From Actinomycetota bacterium (GTDB taxonomy: Bacteria > Actinomycetota > Acidimicrobiia > Acidimicrobiales > Acidimicrobilacustridaceae): a stretch of DNA of 38,973 bases. A model generated the notes under the pieces. That model was not told where the DNA came from, did not search any database, and worked only from the letters and a program-made list of their open reading frames with translations. How positions within the stretch are numbered: position 1 is the first letter of the stretch; each line of letters begins with the position of its first letter. A program made the position numbers and the translations under genes. Below are positions 17,739 to 26,485 of the stretch, in pieces. The stretch lies in the NCBI GenBank assembly GCA_005787345.1, contig SYBH01000048.1, positions 1 through 38,973 on the forward strand, in the 5' to 3' direction.

Positions 17739-17967
17739 AGCAATTGAGTTCTCTGTCAGCTCTCACCCCTCCGAAGTCTCGGGCAGACCGTTTCGGCGCC
17801 CGGTGGAATGGGAAAGGATCACAAGAATTCGGGCTCACCGCAAGAATTGGCCTATGGCGAAATGGTGAACAGTTGATGACGGGCATCTCTCGCGGCTCTT
17901 TTCGGGCAATTCCTTGCGGTTTCGGCGCTCGTGGCCCACGATGCGGGGGGAAAGAAAGGGAGTGGTC
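17739..17967. promoter_or_regulatory. Divergent control region between potA and patD genes
   Basis: A 229-base intergenic region, the largest in the window. It holds CAAGAATT twice (17822-17829 and 17841-17848, 19 bases apart, about two helical turns) and CAATTCCTTG at 17907-17916, whose complement CAAGGAATTG is a close inverted match. GTTTCGGCGC also occurs twice (17790-17799 and 17919-17928). These may be regulator-binding sites for polyamine-responsive control. No regulator gene was seen nearby, and clear -35/-10 pairs could not be assigned. Confidence 0.4.
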
Positions 17968-19389
17968 GTGGCACATCTCAATTTCATTGGTGGGAAATGG
18001 ATTCCGGCTCAAAGCGGCGCAACCGACGAGGTGCTCGCTCCAGCGACCGGAGCCGTTATTGGTTCAGTGCCGTCAAGCGATGCTGCCGACGTCGATGCTG
18101 CGGTGAGCGCGGCGCGAGCGGCGTTCGCCGAGTGGGGGACAGCAACTCCACGCGCTCGGGCTGAAGCATTGCTGGCATTGGCCGACCGGCTTGAAGAGAA
18201 TCTCGACGAGTTGAAAGCAATCGAAGGCGAGAACGTCGGTAAGCCAGTTTCGATCATCGACTTCGAATTCGACCTGACTATTGACAACCTTCGCTTTTTC
18301 GCAGGAGCGGCGCGCACGATGGACGCGCAGGCCGCGGGCGAATACATGGACGATCACACCTCAATGTTGCGGCGCGATCCACTCGGTGTCGTTGCAGGTA
18401 TTGCGCCTTGGAACTATCCGCTCAACATGGCGATCTGGAAAATGGGTCCCGCGCTCGCCGTAGGCAATACGTTCATTCTGAAGCCATCGGAACTCACGCC
18501 ATTTACTGCGTTTCGATTAGCAGAACTCACCGAAGGGATTCTTCCTGCAGGTGTGTTCAATGTCGTTGTTGGTCAGGGCGAAACGGCGGGCGACGCAATT
18601 GTTCGTCACCCCGGCATTGCGATGCTTTCGCTTACTGGCGATGTGAACACTGGAAAGATGATTGCGCGCAACGCGGCCGACACATTGAAGCGCGTGCATC
18701 TTGAACTTGGTGGCAAAGCACCTGTTGTGGTGTTCGATGATGCAGACGTTGAAGCACTTGTCGCGACTCTTACTGAGACCGGTTACTACAACTCCGGCCA
18801 GGATTGCACCGCGCCTTGTCGGGTGATCGCGGGCCCTGGTGTGTTCGACGATCTGATTGGTGGGCTTGAAGCTTCGGTTGGCGCGCTCATTACTGGCGAT
18901 CCCAATGACGCGACAACCAACGTCGGCCCGGTGATCTCCGCTGCGCAGCGAGATCGTGTCGATGGCATGGTGAGTCGAGCCGTTGCTTTGGGTGCGCGCG
19001 TCGTCATTGGCGGCGAAACGATTGATCGTCCTGGTTATTTCTATACGCCCACGGTTGTCGCGGGACCAACGCAGGATTCCGAACTTGTGCAACGCGAAGT
19101 GTTCGGGCCAGTGATCAGCGTGCAGAAGTTTGCCGACGAAGCTCAGGCGCTCGCATGGGCGAACGATGTTGACTACGGATTGGCCGCTTCAGTGTGGACT
19201 CGCGATGTTGGCCGGGCAATGCGCATGTCTCGTTCAATGATGTTCGGCACGGTGTGGGTGAATGACCACATTCCGATCGTTTCCGAATTTCCGCATGGCG
19301 GATTCAAGAACAGCGGGTACGGCAAAGACATGTCGAAATACGCGCTTGAGCACTACACCGAACTCAAACACGTCATGATTAAACATTGA
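17968..19389 (+). CDS. patD: Gamma-aminobutyraldehyde dehydrogenase
   Basis: Oxidises 4-aminobutyraldehyde (from putrescine) to GABA with NAD(P). The 473 residues match E. coli PatD (YdcW, 474 aa) in length and along the whole chain: [41 protein letters not shown] (N149), [15 protein letters not shown] with general base E246, [14 protein letters not shown] with nucleophile C280, and the C-terminal [19 protein letters not shown] and HVMIKH. I chose the GTG at 17968 because AAAGGGAG lies 5 bases before it and the protein then begins like the family. It is divergent from the polyamine transporter operon, which supports the substrate. Related betaine-aldehyde dehydrogenases are the main alternative. 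Confidence 0.88.
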   Translation: MAHLNFIGGKWIPAQSGATDEVLAPATGAVIGSVPSSDAADVDAAVSAARAAFAEWGTATPRARAEALLALADRLEENLDELKAIEGENVGKPVSIIDFEFDLTIDNLRFFAGAARTMDAQAAGEYMDDHTSMLRRDPLGVVAGIAPWNYPLNMAIWKMGPALAVGNTFILKPSELTPFTAFRLAELTEGILPAGVFNVVVGQGETAGDAIVRHPGIAMLSLTGDVNTGKMIARNAADTLKRVHLELGGKAPVVVFDDADVEALVATLTETGYYNSGQDCTAPCRVIAGPGVFDDLIGGLEASVGALITGDPNDATTNVGPVISAAQRDRVDGMVSRAVALGARVVIGGETIDRPGYFYTPTVVAGPTQDSELVQREVFGPVISVQKFADEAQALAWANDVDYGLAASVWTRDVGRAMRMSRSMMFGTVWVNDHIPIVSEFPHGGFKNSGYGKDMSKYALEHYTELKHVMIKH

Positions 19390-19426
19390 ATGATGAAGCA
19401 CTGAGAGATTCGACCGAGGAGAACCC

Positions 19427-20179
19427 GTGTCCGAAACGGTAAAGACTGAAGTTCGTGGCCGGATTCTGGTCATACGTCTTGAGCGTGAAGAAAAGCGAAA
19501 TGCGATCGATGTTGAACTCGCCGAGGGCATCGACGAGGCACTGAATCGACTCGAGGACGATCCTGAACTTTGGGCGGGCGTCATTACGGGAACGAAGTCG
19601 GTTTTCTGTGCTGGCACCGATATGCGCGCCGGCGTTCATTCCACCGATCGCGGCGGTCAATACGGAATCATTCGCCGTTACCGCACGAAACCCCTCATCG
19701 CTGCGGTGGAAGGCGCGGCCCTTGGCGGCGGGTTTGAGGTCGTGTTGTCCTGCGATCTTGTCGTTGCGTCAAAGACTGCCGAGTTTGGATTACCGGAAGT
19801 GAAGCGGAGCCTCGTGCCGATCTGTGGTGGTCTGTTCCGCGCCCCGAAGGCACTTCCGCGAAATGTGGCACGTGAGCTTCTTCTCACTGGCGATTCCATC
19901 GACGCCAAGCGGGCCTACAAACTCGGTTTCGCCAGCATCCTCTCCAATGCTGGCGATGCGCTCGACGACGCAGTCGCTCTGGCCGAACGTATCTGCGCCA
20001 ACGGCCCTGTAGCGGTTCGCGAAACCATGCGGTTCTTGGCCTCGCTCGATGCGCCCGACGAAGTTCATGGCTGGGAAGAAACCCTCGAATCGGAAGATGT
20101 CATTCGCAATGCTGAAGACACCCGGGAAGGCGTGACGGCCTTCTTCGAAAAGCGCCCCCCGAATTGGTCGGGCCGCTGA
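19427..20179 (+). CDS. Enoyl-CoA hydratase/isomerase family protein
   Basis: A crotonase-fold protein of 250 residues. The oxyanion-hole segments are FCAGTDMRAG and VEGAALGGGFE. The two glutamates of true hydratases are present, E104 (GGGFEVVLSCD) and E124 (GLPEVKRSLVP), so hydration of an enoyl-CoA is plausible. The start is GTG at 19427 with GAGGAG 5 bases upstream. It follows patD by 37 bases and precedes an acyl-CoA dehydrogenase by 51 bases on the same strand. The substrate is unknown; the position next to polyamine genes does not define it. Confidence 0.9.
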   Translation: MSETVKTEVRGRILVIRLEREEKRNAIDVELAEGIDEALNRLEDDPELWAGVITGTKSVFCAGTDMRAGVHSTDRGGQYGIIRRYRTKPLIAAVEGAALGGGFEVVLSCDLVVASKTAEFGLPEVKRSLVPICGGLFRAPKALPRNVARELLLTGDSIDAKRAYKLGFASILSNAGDALDDAVALAERICANGPVAVRETMRFLASLDAPDEVHGWEETLESEDVIRNAEDTREGVTAFFEKRPPNWSGR

Positions 20180-20230
20180 TTCACCGGCAATGATGACGCT
20201 ATTGCCCGGTCGGCATCAGTAGGGGGAACC

Positions 20231-21448
20231 ATGGATTTTGAAGAGACACCAGAAGAGGCAGCGTTTCGCGCCGAGTGCCGAGCATTCCTTGACCAGCACT
20301 CAACGATGAAGGCTGCAGGTGCTCCCCGAAACGTGATGAGCACGCTTTCAGAAGACGAGCATGCCCATGTGCAGGCCTGTCGTGATTGGCAGCGCACCAA
20401 AGCCGAGAATGGTTGGGCTGGTCTCACTTGGCCCGTCGAATACGGCGGTCGTGGCCTTACCGGTTTGCAGCAGGGCATCTTCCTTGAAGAAGAGCACAAG
20501 TACGACCTTGCGGTGGGCATGTTTGCTCAGGCCACCGGCATGGTTGGTCCGTCGATCATCGTGCACGGCACCGAAGAACAGAAGACGCAGTTCCTTCCTT
20601 CGATTCTTCGCGGCGAACAGGTGTGGTGTCAGCTGTTCAGCGAACCGAATGCCGGTTCCGATCTCGCGGCCCTGCGCACAAAGGCCGAACTCGATGGTGA
20701 CGAATGGGTCATCAGTGGTCAGAAGGTGTGGACCTCATCAGCGCATGTTGCTGACTGGGGCATGTTGTTGGCCCGAACTGATTGGGACGCGCCGAAGCAT
20801 CGCGGCATCACGTATTTCCTTCTTGATATGCGCTCACCGGGCATTGAAGTTCGTCCGCTGGTGCAGGCAACCGGTGGCGCTGAATTCAACGAGGTGTTCC
20901 TCGAGGAAGTTCGCATTCCCAAAGAGAACGTGCTTGGTGAAGTGAATGGTGGCTGGGCTGTGGCCATGACCACGCTCACCAGCGAGCGCGCAGACATTGG
21001 CGCTGGCCATGGTGACGGGTTTGCTGGCGTGCTTCGACTCGCGCAGCAGTACGGCCGTGTGAATGATCCGGTTGTTCGTCAAGAACTCATGAAGCTCTAC
21101 ACGAGCTACCAAATTTCGAAGTACATCGGGTATCGCACGCGCACCGCCGCTTCGAAGGGCATTGCGCCGGGCCCCGAGGTTTCGACCATGAAGATCGCGA
21201 TTTCCGACCGCCTTGCTTTCCAGGGTGACTTGGTCGAATCGCTCATGGGCGCGGATGGAATGTTGTGGGGTTCTGACGCCATCGACGATGGCTATTGGCA
21301 GACCATGGTGTTCATGGGGCAGTGGATGGCCCGCATCGGTGGCGGCACGGAAGACGTGCAGCGAAACATCGTGGGCGAGCGAGTGCTCGGACTGCCCCGC
21401 GAACCGGGTAATGACCGCACGACGCCGTTCCGCGAACTGCCGCACTGA
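20231..21448 (+). CDS. Acyl-CoA dehydrogenase
   Basis: An FAD-dependent acyl-CoA dehydrogenase of 405 residues with the usual three-domain layout: an N-terminal helical domain (1-120, with ENGWAGLTWPVEYGGRGLT), a beta domain with the flavin motif LFSEPNAGSDLAAL and VWTSSAHVADWG, and a C-terminal helical domain ending GGGTEDVQRNIVGERVLGLP. In that last block the position of Glu376 of medium-chain dehydrogenase is glycine, as in many actinobacterial FadE proteins that place the base elsewhere or work as heteromers. GTAGGGGGAACC before the ATG gives a good ribosome binding site. The substrate cannot be named. Confidence 0.9.
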   Translation: MDFEETPEEAAFRAECRAFLDQHSTMKAAGAPRNVMSTLSEDEHAHVQACRDWQRTKAENGWAGLTWPVEYGGRGLTGLQQGIFLEEEHKYDLAVGMFAQATGMVGPSIIVHGTEEQKTQFLPSILRGEQVWCQLFSEPNAGSDLAALRTKAELDGDEWVISGQKVWTSSAHVADWGMLLARTDWDAPKHRGITYFLLDMRSPGIEVRPLVQATGGAEFNEVFLEEVRIPKENVLGEVNGGWAVAMTTLTSERADIGAGHGDGFAGVLRLAQQYGRVNDPVVRQELMKLYTSYQISKYIGYRTRTAASKGIAPGPEVSTMKIAISDRLAFQGDLVESLMGADGMLWGSDAIDDGYWQTMVFMGQWMARIGGGTEDVQRNIVGERVLGLPREPGNDRTTPFRELPH

Positions 21449-21486
21449 CCTTCACGGTTTTGGACAACTGGCTGTAGACATTCCCT

Positions 21487-22701
21487 ATGTTCAATCCGTT
21501 CGCGCCTGGCTTCGCCGAGAATCCCTACGAGGAATATCGCGTTGAGCGCGAAAGCGAGCCGATCCAGCAGACGCCGTTTGGTCCGTGGATTGTGTTCAGC
21601 CATGCCGAGTCAGTACAGCTCCTTCGCGACGTCACATTGAGTGTTGATGTGCGCAAAGCGATGGAGATCTTGGGTGAGGATCCTCGCGATCGGGCGAAGA
21701 TGCGCGCCGAGTTGTTCCCCGACAAGGCACCGCGAGAGGACACTTCGATTCTCAACATTGACCCACCCGATCACACACGACTTCGCAAACTCGTAAGCAG
21801 TGTGTTCACACCTCGTCGAGTTGCTGATCTGGCGCCGATGGTCGAACGCATCGTGGACGAACACCTTGATGCAGTGGCCGATCGCGGCGAGATGGATCTC
21901 ATCGCCGATCTCGCCTTCCCGCTTCCGTTCGCAGTCATTTCTGAAATGTTGGGAATGCCAGACGGCGATAGCGCGCAATTGCGTGAGTGGTCACACACAC
22001 TGGTGAAGATTCTCGATTTCACGATCGGCCCGGAAGAGCTCATGGCTGCAGTGATTGCTGGCGAGAATCTGCGTGAGCACATTGCCAATGTCATTGAGTG
22101 GAAGCGTTCGAACCTCGGTGATGACTTGCTCAGCGCGTTGATTCTCGCTGAGGACAATGGCGATGTCCTTTCCGACGTCGAACTCGTCGACCAAGTGAAT
22201 GTCTTGTTCATTGCTGGTCACGAAACCACGGTGAATCTCATTGGCAATGGAACATGGGCGTTGCTGCAGAACCGTGATCAACTCGAGTTGTTACGTGATG
22301 ACCCAGCGGTTGAGGCAACGGCGATCGATGAGCTCCTTCGCTACGACTCGCCAGTGCAGATCTCACGACGGATCACGCTTGAACCGATTCAGGTCGGTGG
22401 ACACGACGTGGCGGCAGGCACGTTCGTTCTGACAAGTCTTGGGTCGGCCAATCGCGATCCCGCAGTGTTCGGGCCGACGGCCGATCAGCTCGATCTGCGC
22501 CGTGCCGATGCCGCTCGTCACCTCGCTTTTGGCAGTGGCACCCATCATTGCCTCGGGGCCTCGCTTGCCCGCATGGAAGGCACAATTGCGATCACGCGCC
22601 TGATTCGGCGCTTCCCTGAACTGCAGGCGATGAGCGCACCAGCATGGAACGGCCGACTCGTGCTGAGAGGCATGGATTCTCTCCAACTTTCGCTTCGCTG
22701 A
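21487..22701 (+). CDS. Cytochrome P450 (second)
   Basis: A soluble class I P450 of 404 residues. I-helix motif AGHETT (243-248), ExxR as E282-R285 (DELLR), and heme loop FGSGTHHCLG with Cys355. NIDPPDHTRLR (90-100) is the C-helix region. It is clearly distinct from the P450 at 6432-7637, which has AGNETT. No redox partner lies beside it. TAGACA 6 bases before the ATG is a weak candidate leaderless -10. Its 3' end is followed after 29 bases by the third aminotransferase. The substrate is unknown; the hydratase and dehydrogenase upstream suggest an acyl or ring substrate. Confidence 0.93.
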   Translation: MFNPFAPGFAENPYEEYRVERESEPIQQTPFGPWIVFSHAESVQLLRDVTLSVDVRKAMEILGEDPRDRAKMRAELFPDKAPREDTSILNIDPPDHTRLRKLVSSVFTPRRVADLAPMVERIVDEHLDAVADRGEMDLIADLAFPLPFAVISEMLGMPDGDSAQLREWSHTLVKILDFTIGPEELMAAVIAGENLREHIANVIEWKRSNLGDDLLSALILAEDNGDVLSDVELVDQVNVLFIAGHETTVNLIGNGTWALLQNRDQLELLRDDPAVEATAIDELLRYDSPVQISRRITLEPIQVGGHDVAAGTFVLTSLGSANRDPAVFGPTADQLDLRRADAARHLAFGSGTHHCLGASLARMEGTIAITRLIRRFPELQAMSAPAWNGRLVLRGMDSLQLSLR

Positions 22702-22730
22702 AGTTGTTCGATGGGTGGCAAGATCTGCCC

Positions 22731-24026
22731 GTGACTACGCACGATGAGCTGCTGGCCCGCCACCGCCGGGCGCTTCCGGATTGGTTAGCGCTGTATTACG
22801 AAAAGCCGATCTCGTTGGTGAGCGGTGAGGGTCGTCACGTTGTCGATGCTGAAGGCACGCGTTATCTCGATTTCTTTGGCGGCATCCTCACGACGATGAC
22901 GGCCTATTCGCTTCCGGAAGTTGTTGAAGCGATTCAAGAGCAGGCCGGAAAGATGATTCACACCTCGACGCTGTACCTCGTCGAGCCGATGATTGAACTC
23001 GCCGAGAAGGTGGGGGAGTTGTCGGGGATCCCCGACGCCAAAGTATTTTTCGCTACTTCAGGCTCAGAGGCCAATGAGACGGCGCTGTTGCTGGCATCAA
23101 CTGTTCGGCGTTCAAACCAGGTGCTTGCGCTTCGTAACAGCTACCACGGTCGTTCGTTCGCAACGATGGGCGTTACGGGTAACCGAGGTTGGTCCTCATC
23201 AAGTCTTTCGCCGTTCGCGGTGTCGTACGTGCATAACGGTGACATGTTCCGTTCTCCGTTCCGCGATCGCGATGAAAAGGGTTTTGTCGACGCGATTGTC
23301 GAAGACCTCCGCCATGTGATTGCCACAACAACTGCGGGTGACGTCGCATGCATGATTGCTGAACCCATTCAGGGGGTCGGCGGCTTCACCGTTCCGCCCG
23401 ATGGTCTGCTTGGTGCGCTGCAAGAGGTATGTCGTGAGTTCGGCATTCTTTGGATTTCCGATGAAGTGCAAACCGGATGGGGTCGTACTGGCGAAAACTT
23501 CTGGGGCTATCAAGCCCACGGACTTGAGCCAGACATCCTCACGTTCGCGAAAGGTCTCGGGAACGGTCTCGCGATGGCGGGCGTTGTCGCCAGCGCGTCA
23601 TTGATGGACAGCGTCAATGCCAATTCAATTTCTACGTTTGGTGGCAATCCACTCGTGTGTGCGGGCGCATTGGCAAATCTCGACTACGCACTTGCGCACG
23701 ATTTGCAGGCCAATTCATTGCACCAGGGGGCAACGATGATTGCGGCGCTGCGCCCTCTTATCGATGAGTTGTCCATCGTTGGTGATGTTCGGGGTAAGGG
23801 CCTCATGGTCGGCATTGAGCTTGTAGGTGCCGACGGCCGCGAACCGAATGCGACTGCAGCGACTGCAGTTCTCGAGCAGTGCCGCGAAAACGGACTCCTC
23901 ATTGGTAAGGGCGGCCTGTATGGCAATTGCCTGCGCGTAGCGCCGCCGCTCACGCTTACCGATGAGGAATGTGCCGAGGGCGCAGCGATCCTTGTCGACG
24001 CGTTGCGTGCAGTAAACGCTCGCTGA
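22731..24026 (+). CDS. Class III PLP-dependent aminotransferase (third), GABA/omega-amino acid type
   Basis: A 431-residue aminotransferase of the GabT/AGXT2/acetylornithine group. Phosphate loop FATSGSEANETALLLA (107-122), cofactor aspartate in LWISDEVQTGWGRTG, PLP lysine K274 (ILTFAKGLGNGLAMAG), and the interface motif STFGGNPLVCAGALAN. Given the PatD-like enzyme in the same cluster, GABA is a likely donor, but alanine-glyoxylate and beta-alanine types look alike at this level. I chose the GTG at 22731 because the family N-terminus starts there; the longer frame would overlap the P450 gene. No succinic semialdehyde dehydrogenase is present in the window. Confidence 0.87.
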   Translation: MTTHDELLARHRRALPDWLALYYEKPISLVSGEGRHVVDAEGTRYLDFFGGILTTMTAYSLPEVVEAIQEQAGKMIHTSTLYLVEPMIELAEKVGELSGIPDAKVFFATSGSEANETALLLASTVRRSNQVLALRNSYHGRSFATMGVTGNRGWSSSSLSPFAVSYVHNGDMFRSPFRDRDEKGFVDAIVEDLRHVIATTTAGDVACMIAEPIQGVGGFTVPPDGLLGALQEVCREFGILWISDEVQTGWGRTGENFWGYQAHGLEPDILTFAKGLGNGLAMAGVVASASLMDSVNANSISTFGGNPLVCAGALANLDYALAHDLQANSLHQGATMIAALRPLIDELSIVGDVRGKGLMVGIELVGADGREPNATAATAVLEQCRENGLLIGKGGLYGNCLRVAPPLTLTDEECAEGAAILVDALRAVNAR

Positions 24027-24063
24027 CCCACCCAAAAAACAAGCGGAATAAACAACCAGCCCG

Positions 24064-24069
24064 TAGGGT
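24064..24069 (+). promoter_or_regulatory. Leaderless -10 box of the DUF1295 gene
   Basis: TAGGGT followed by 7 bases and then the ATG at 24077. The spacing places the transcription start at the initiation codon, and no ribosome binding site is seen. Confidence 0.55.
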
Positions 24070-24076
24070 CCTGTTT

Positions 24077-24868
24077 ATGCATTGGTCAGTCTTCGCGTGG
24101 TCCGCGCTCGCAATCGCCATCGTCATGATTTCGACGTGGGTGGTGAGCCTGTTTCTTCGAAACGCTTCGATCGTCGACCCGATTTGGTCTCTTGGATTCG
24201 TTGTCGTGGGCTGGGTGTCATTCGCCGCGATGCATCAACACGTCAACGCACTCCGTACCGGCGTGTTGCTTACCTTCGTCACGATCTGGGGAGTGCGACT
24301 GTCGCTGCACCTCTTCATCCGAAACTTCGGCCATGGCGAGGACTACCGCTACAAGGCCATGCGCAAGAAGCACGGCGCAAAGTTCTGGCTCGTCAGTCTC
24401 GGAACTGTGTACGTGTTCCAGGGAATCCTCATGTGGATTGTCTCGCTGCCGTTGCAGTTCGGTATCGGCATCGCCACGAAGACCTCATGGTGGGTGCTCC
24501 CACTCATCCTTGGTGCCATTGTTTGGCTCGTCGGTTTCGGATTTGAATCCATCGGCGACGCGCAGCTGAAAGCCTTTCGAGCCGACCCGGCTTCGGCTGG
24601 CCAGGTCATGGATCGCGGACTGTGGCGCTACACCCGTCATCCCAATTACTTCGGCGATGCCAGTGTGTGGTGCGGGGTCTTTCTTGTTTCACTGGGTGCT
24701 GGCGGTTGGGCCTGGCTCGGTGTCATCGGCCCGATTGTGATGACCACATTGTTGCGTCGGGTGTCGGGTGTGACCTTGCTTGAGAAGTCACTGGTGAAGC
24801 GCCGACCGGGGTACGAGGACTACGTGCGCCGCACGAGTCCGTTCTTGCCGCGCCCACCGCGTAAGTGA
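24077..24868 (+). CDS. DUF1295 / steroid 5-alpha-reductase-like membrane protein
   Basis: An integral membrane protein of 263 residues with about six to seven membrane segments, the first starting near residue 4 (VFAWSALAIAIVMISTWVVS). The C-terminal RGLWRYTRHPNYFGDASVWC is the NADPH/cofactor-side motif shared by DUF1295, isoprenylcysteine methyltransferases and steroid 5-alpha reductases. YRYKAMRKKHG near residue 94 is also typical of DUF1295. The function is not known, though reduction of a lipid or steroid double bond is a family-based guess. The start is the ATG at 24077, with a leaderless promoter directly upstream; longer readings lie within the aminotransferase gene. Confidence 0.85.
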   Translation: MHWSVFAWSALAIAIVMISTWVVSLFLRNASIVDPIWSLGFVVVGWVSFAAMHQHVNALRTGVLLTFVTIWGVRLSLHLFIRNFGHGEDYRYKAMRKKHGAKFWLVSLGTVYVFQGILMWIVSLPLQFGIGIATKTSWWVLPLILGAIVWLVGFGFESIGDAQLKAFRADPASAGQVMDRGLWRYTRHPNYFGDASVWCGVFLVSLGAGGWAWLGVIGPIVMTTLLRRVSGVTLLEKSLVKRRPGYEDYVRRTSPFLPRPPRK

Positions 24869-24891
24869 CCCATCGCAACTGCTATCACCAC

Positions 24892-24897
24892 TAGCCT
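24892..24897 (+). promoter_or_regulatory. Possible -10 box of the CYTH-CHAD/parA operon
   Basis: TAGCCT lies 34 bases before the GTG at 24932, so the mRNA would carry a leader of about 28 bases containing GGGAGTGAGGG as ribosome binding region. The same hexamer serves as a leaderless box elsewhere in the window. Confidence 0.4.
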
Positions 24898-24931
24898 CAT
24901 TTCACATTCGTCTGTGTGGGAGTGAGGGTTT

Positions 24932-26485
24932 GTGAGCAAGATGCGTCGCTACGAGGTCACTGCTGCTGGTGATTTCGCTTCGGTGCTTGCCGTGCTTACC
25001 GACCACCTCGGACTGCGCCTCCTCAGCCTTGATGAAGGCCAGCGCAGTTGGCTCGACACTCCTGCCGGCACGCTCGAACGGGCCGAGACCACGCTCGAAT
25101 TCCGCCGGCCTTCGGGCGATGGAACGCCGACGCTCACATGGGCGGCCGAGGGTCGAGTGCTCGTGCACGACCCGTGTGTGTCGTCCACTCCGCCAGTGCA
25201 GTCCAGCGAGCTTCCTGATTCCCCAGCATTTGCGAGGCTGGCCACGTTGGTCGACGGAGGCGAGTTGGTTGCCGGTCCAACGGTGAACTCCCAGATCGCA
25301 GTATTGGCGTGTCTTGACGATGAAGAGAAGACCACTGCGCGAATCATCTTTGATCGCTCCGAAACTATCGATGGCATCACGCTGCCGATGCTGCTCGAAG
25401 TCCTGCCGCTACGGGGCTACGAAGACGAAGCATCGGCGCTCGAAAAGAAACTGAAGCGCAGCGTCGCACTTTCTGCGTCGGTGACTCCCATGAGGGAACT
25501 CGCGCAACAAGGTGCGAGCGAGGGACGCGGTGCGGGTAGTGGGGAAGACGGCGCTGCACTCGTGCCCACAATGTCGGCAGCGAGCGCATGGCGTGCCGTC
25601 TTCCAAGATCTCAGCGATGCCATCACGAAATCGTTTTCGGGTGTGCTGAGCGGTAATGACCCAGAAGATCTGCACGCGTTTCGCGTAGCGGTTCGGCGCA
25701 TCCGAACAATTTTGCAAGATGGCGACGACGTTGTTGACCCAGAATCTCGCGATCGGTTCCGTCATGAGTATCGCTGGCTCGGCGATGTCACGACACCAAC
25801 CCGTGATGCCGATGTGCATCTCATTGAATTCCCGGAACTCGCAGCGACGCTCCCGCCGTCGCGTCGCGAAGAACTCGTCCCATTCAAGGGGATTCTCGAA
25901 CGTCACCGAGCCGATTGCCACGCTGCAATGACGGTAGAACTGCGCTCAATGCGTCGTGCTGAATTCGGAACTGCGTGGCTTTCGTTCCTTGCCGATGACG
26001 ACGCTTGGACTGGTTGTGGCGATCTCGCCGACGAACCCGTGCTCCGGATTGTTTTGCGCCGTGTCGAGAAGGCGAACCGGCAGCTGGTAAAGAACGGCCG
26101 AAAGATTTCAAAAAAGTCACCGGCAATTGCTTTGCATGAACTTCGTAAAGAAGGAAAGCGACTCCGGTATTTGTTGGAGTGCTTTTCCCCCTTGTTTAAC
26201 GAGAAGGCATTGGCAACGATTCTGCGTCCGCTGCGCGATGTGCAAGATGACCTGGGCGAATTCCAAGACACTGAGGTGCAGGCCAACGCGTTACTCGAAC
26301 TTGCCGGCGAACTCGAAGGGGCTGACGACCATTCTGCCCTCATGGCCATTGGCGGAGTTATCGAACAACTTGGAGTTCGAGGCGCCGAAGCCCGAGCATC
26401 GTTCTCAAAAACTTTTGGTCAATTCGACAATCGAAAAGTGCAGCGAGCCTTTGATCAACTAGAGCCCCGAAAGAAGAAGCGATGA
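24932..26485 (+). CDS. CYTH and CHAD domain protein
   Basis: A 517-residue two-domain protein. Residues about 4-190 resemble a CYTH (triphosphate tunnel) domain: RYEVTAAG, LRLLSLDEGQRSWLDTPAG, ETTLEFRRP and the late strand LLEVLPLRGYEDEA. The opening ExExK motif is reduced to a single Glu (RRYEV), so catalysis is doubtful. A Gly/Glu-rich linker (about 193-212) leads to a CHAD domain (about 220-515) with the conserved His helices LHAFRVAVRRIRTIL (H248) and LHELRKEGKRLRYLLE (H402), basic helices that bind polyphosphate in known CHAD proteins. E. coli YgiF has the same order. The stop overlaps the parA-like start (ATGA), which is unusual company for this family. Confidence 0.88.
   Translation: MSKMRRYEVTAAGDFASVLAVLTDHLGLRLLSLDEGQRSWLDTPAGTLERAETTLEFRRPSGDGTPTLTWAAEGRVLVHDPCVSSTPPVQSSELPDSPAFARLATLVDGGELVAGPTVNSQIAVLACLDDEEKTTARIIFDRSETIDGITLPMLLEVLPLRGYEDEASALEKKLKRSVALSASVTPMRELAQQGASEGRGAGSGEDGAALVPTMSAASAWRAVFQDLSDAITKSFSGVLSGNDPEDLHAFRVAVRRIRTILQDGDDVVDPESRDRFRHEYRWLGDVTTPTRDADVHLIEFPELAATLPPSRREELVPFKGILERHRADCHAAMTVELRSMRRAEFGTAWLSFLADDDAWTGCGDLADEPVLRIVLRRVEKANRQLVKNGRKISKKSPAIALHELRKEGKRLRYLLECFSPLFNEKALATILRPLRDVQDDLGEFQDTEVQANALLELAGELEGADDHSALMAIGGVIEQLGVRGAEARASFSKTFGQFDNRKVQRAFDQLEPRKKKR

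Noticed and set aside
18517-19092. 191-codon open frame on the minus strand
   Set aside because: Antisense shadow of the aldehyde dehydrogenase, whose catalytic residues are intact.
20834-21445. 203-codon open frame on the minus strand
   Set aside because: Antisense shadow of the acyl-CoA dehydrogenase.
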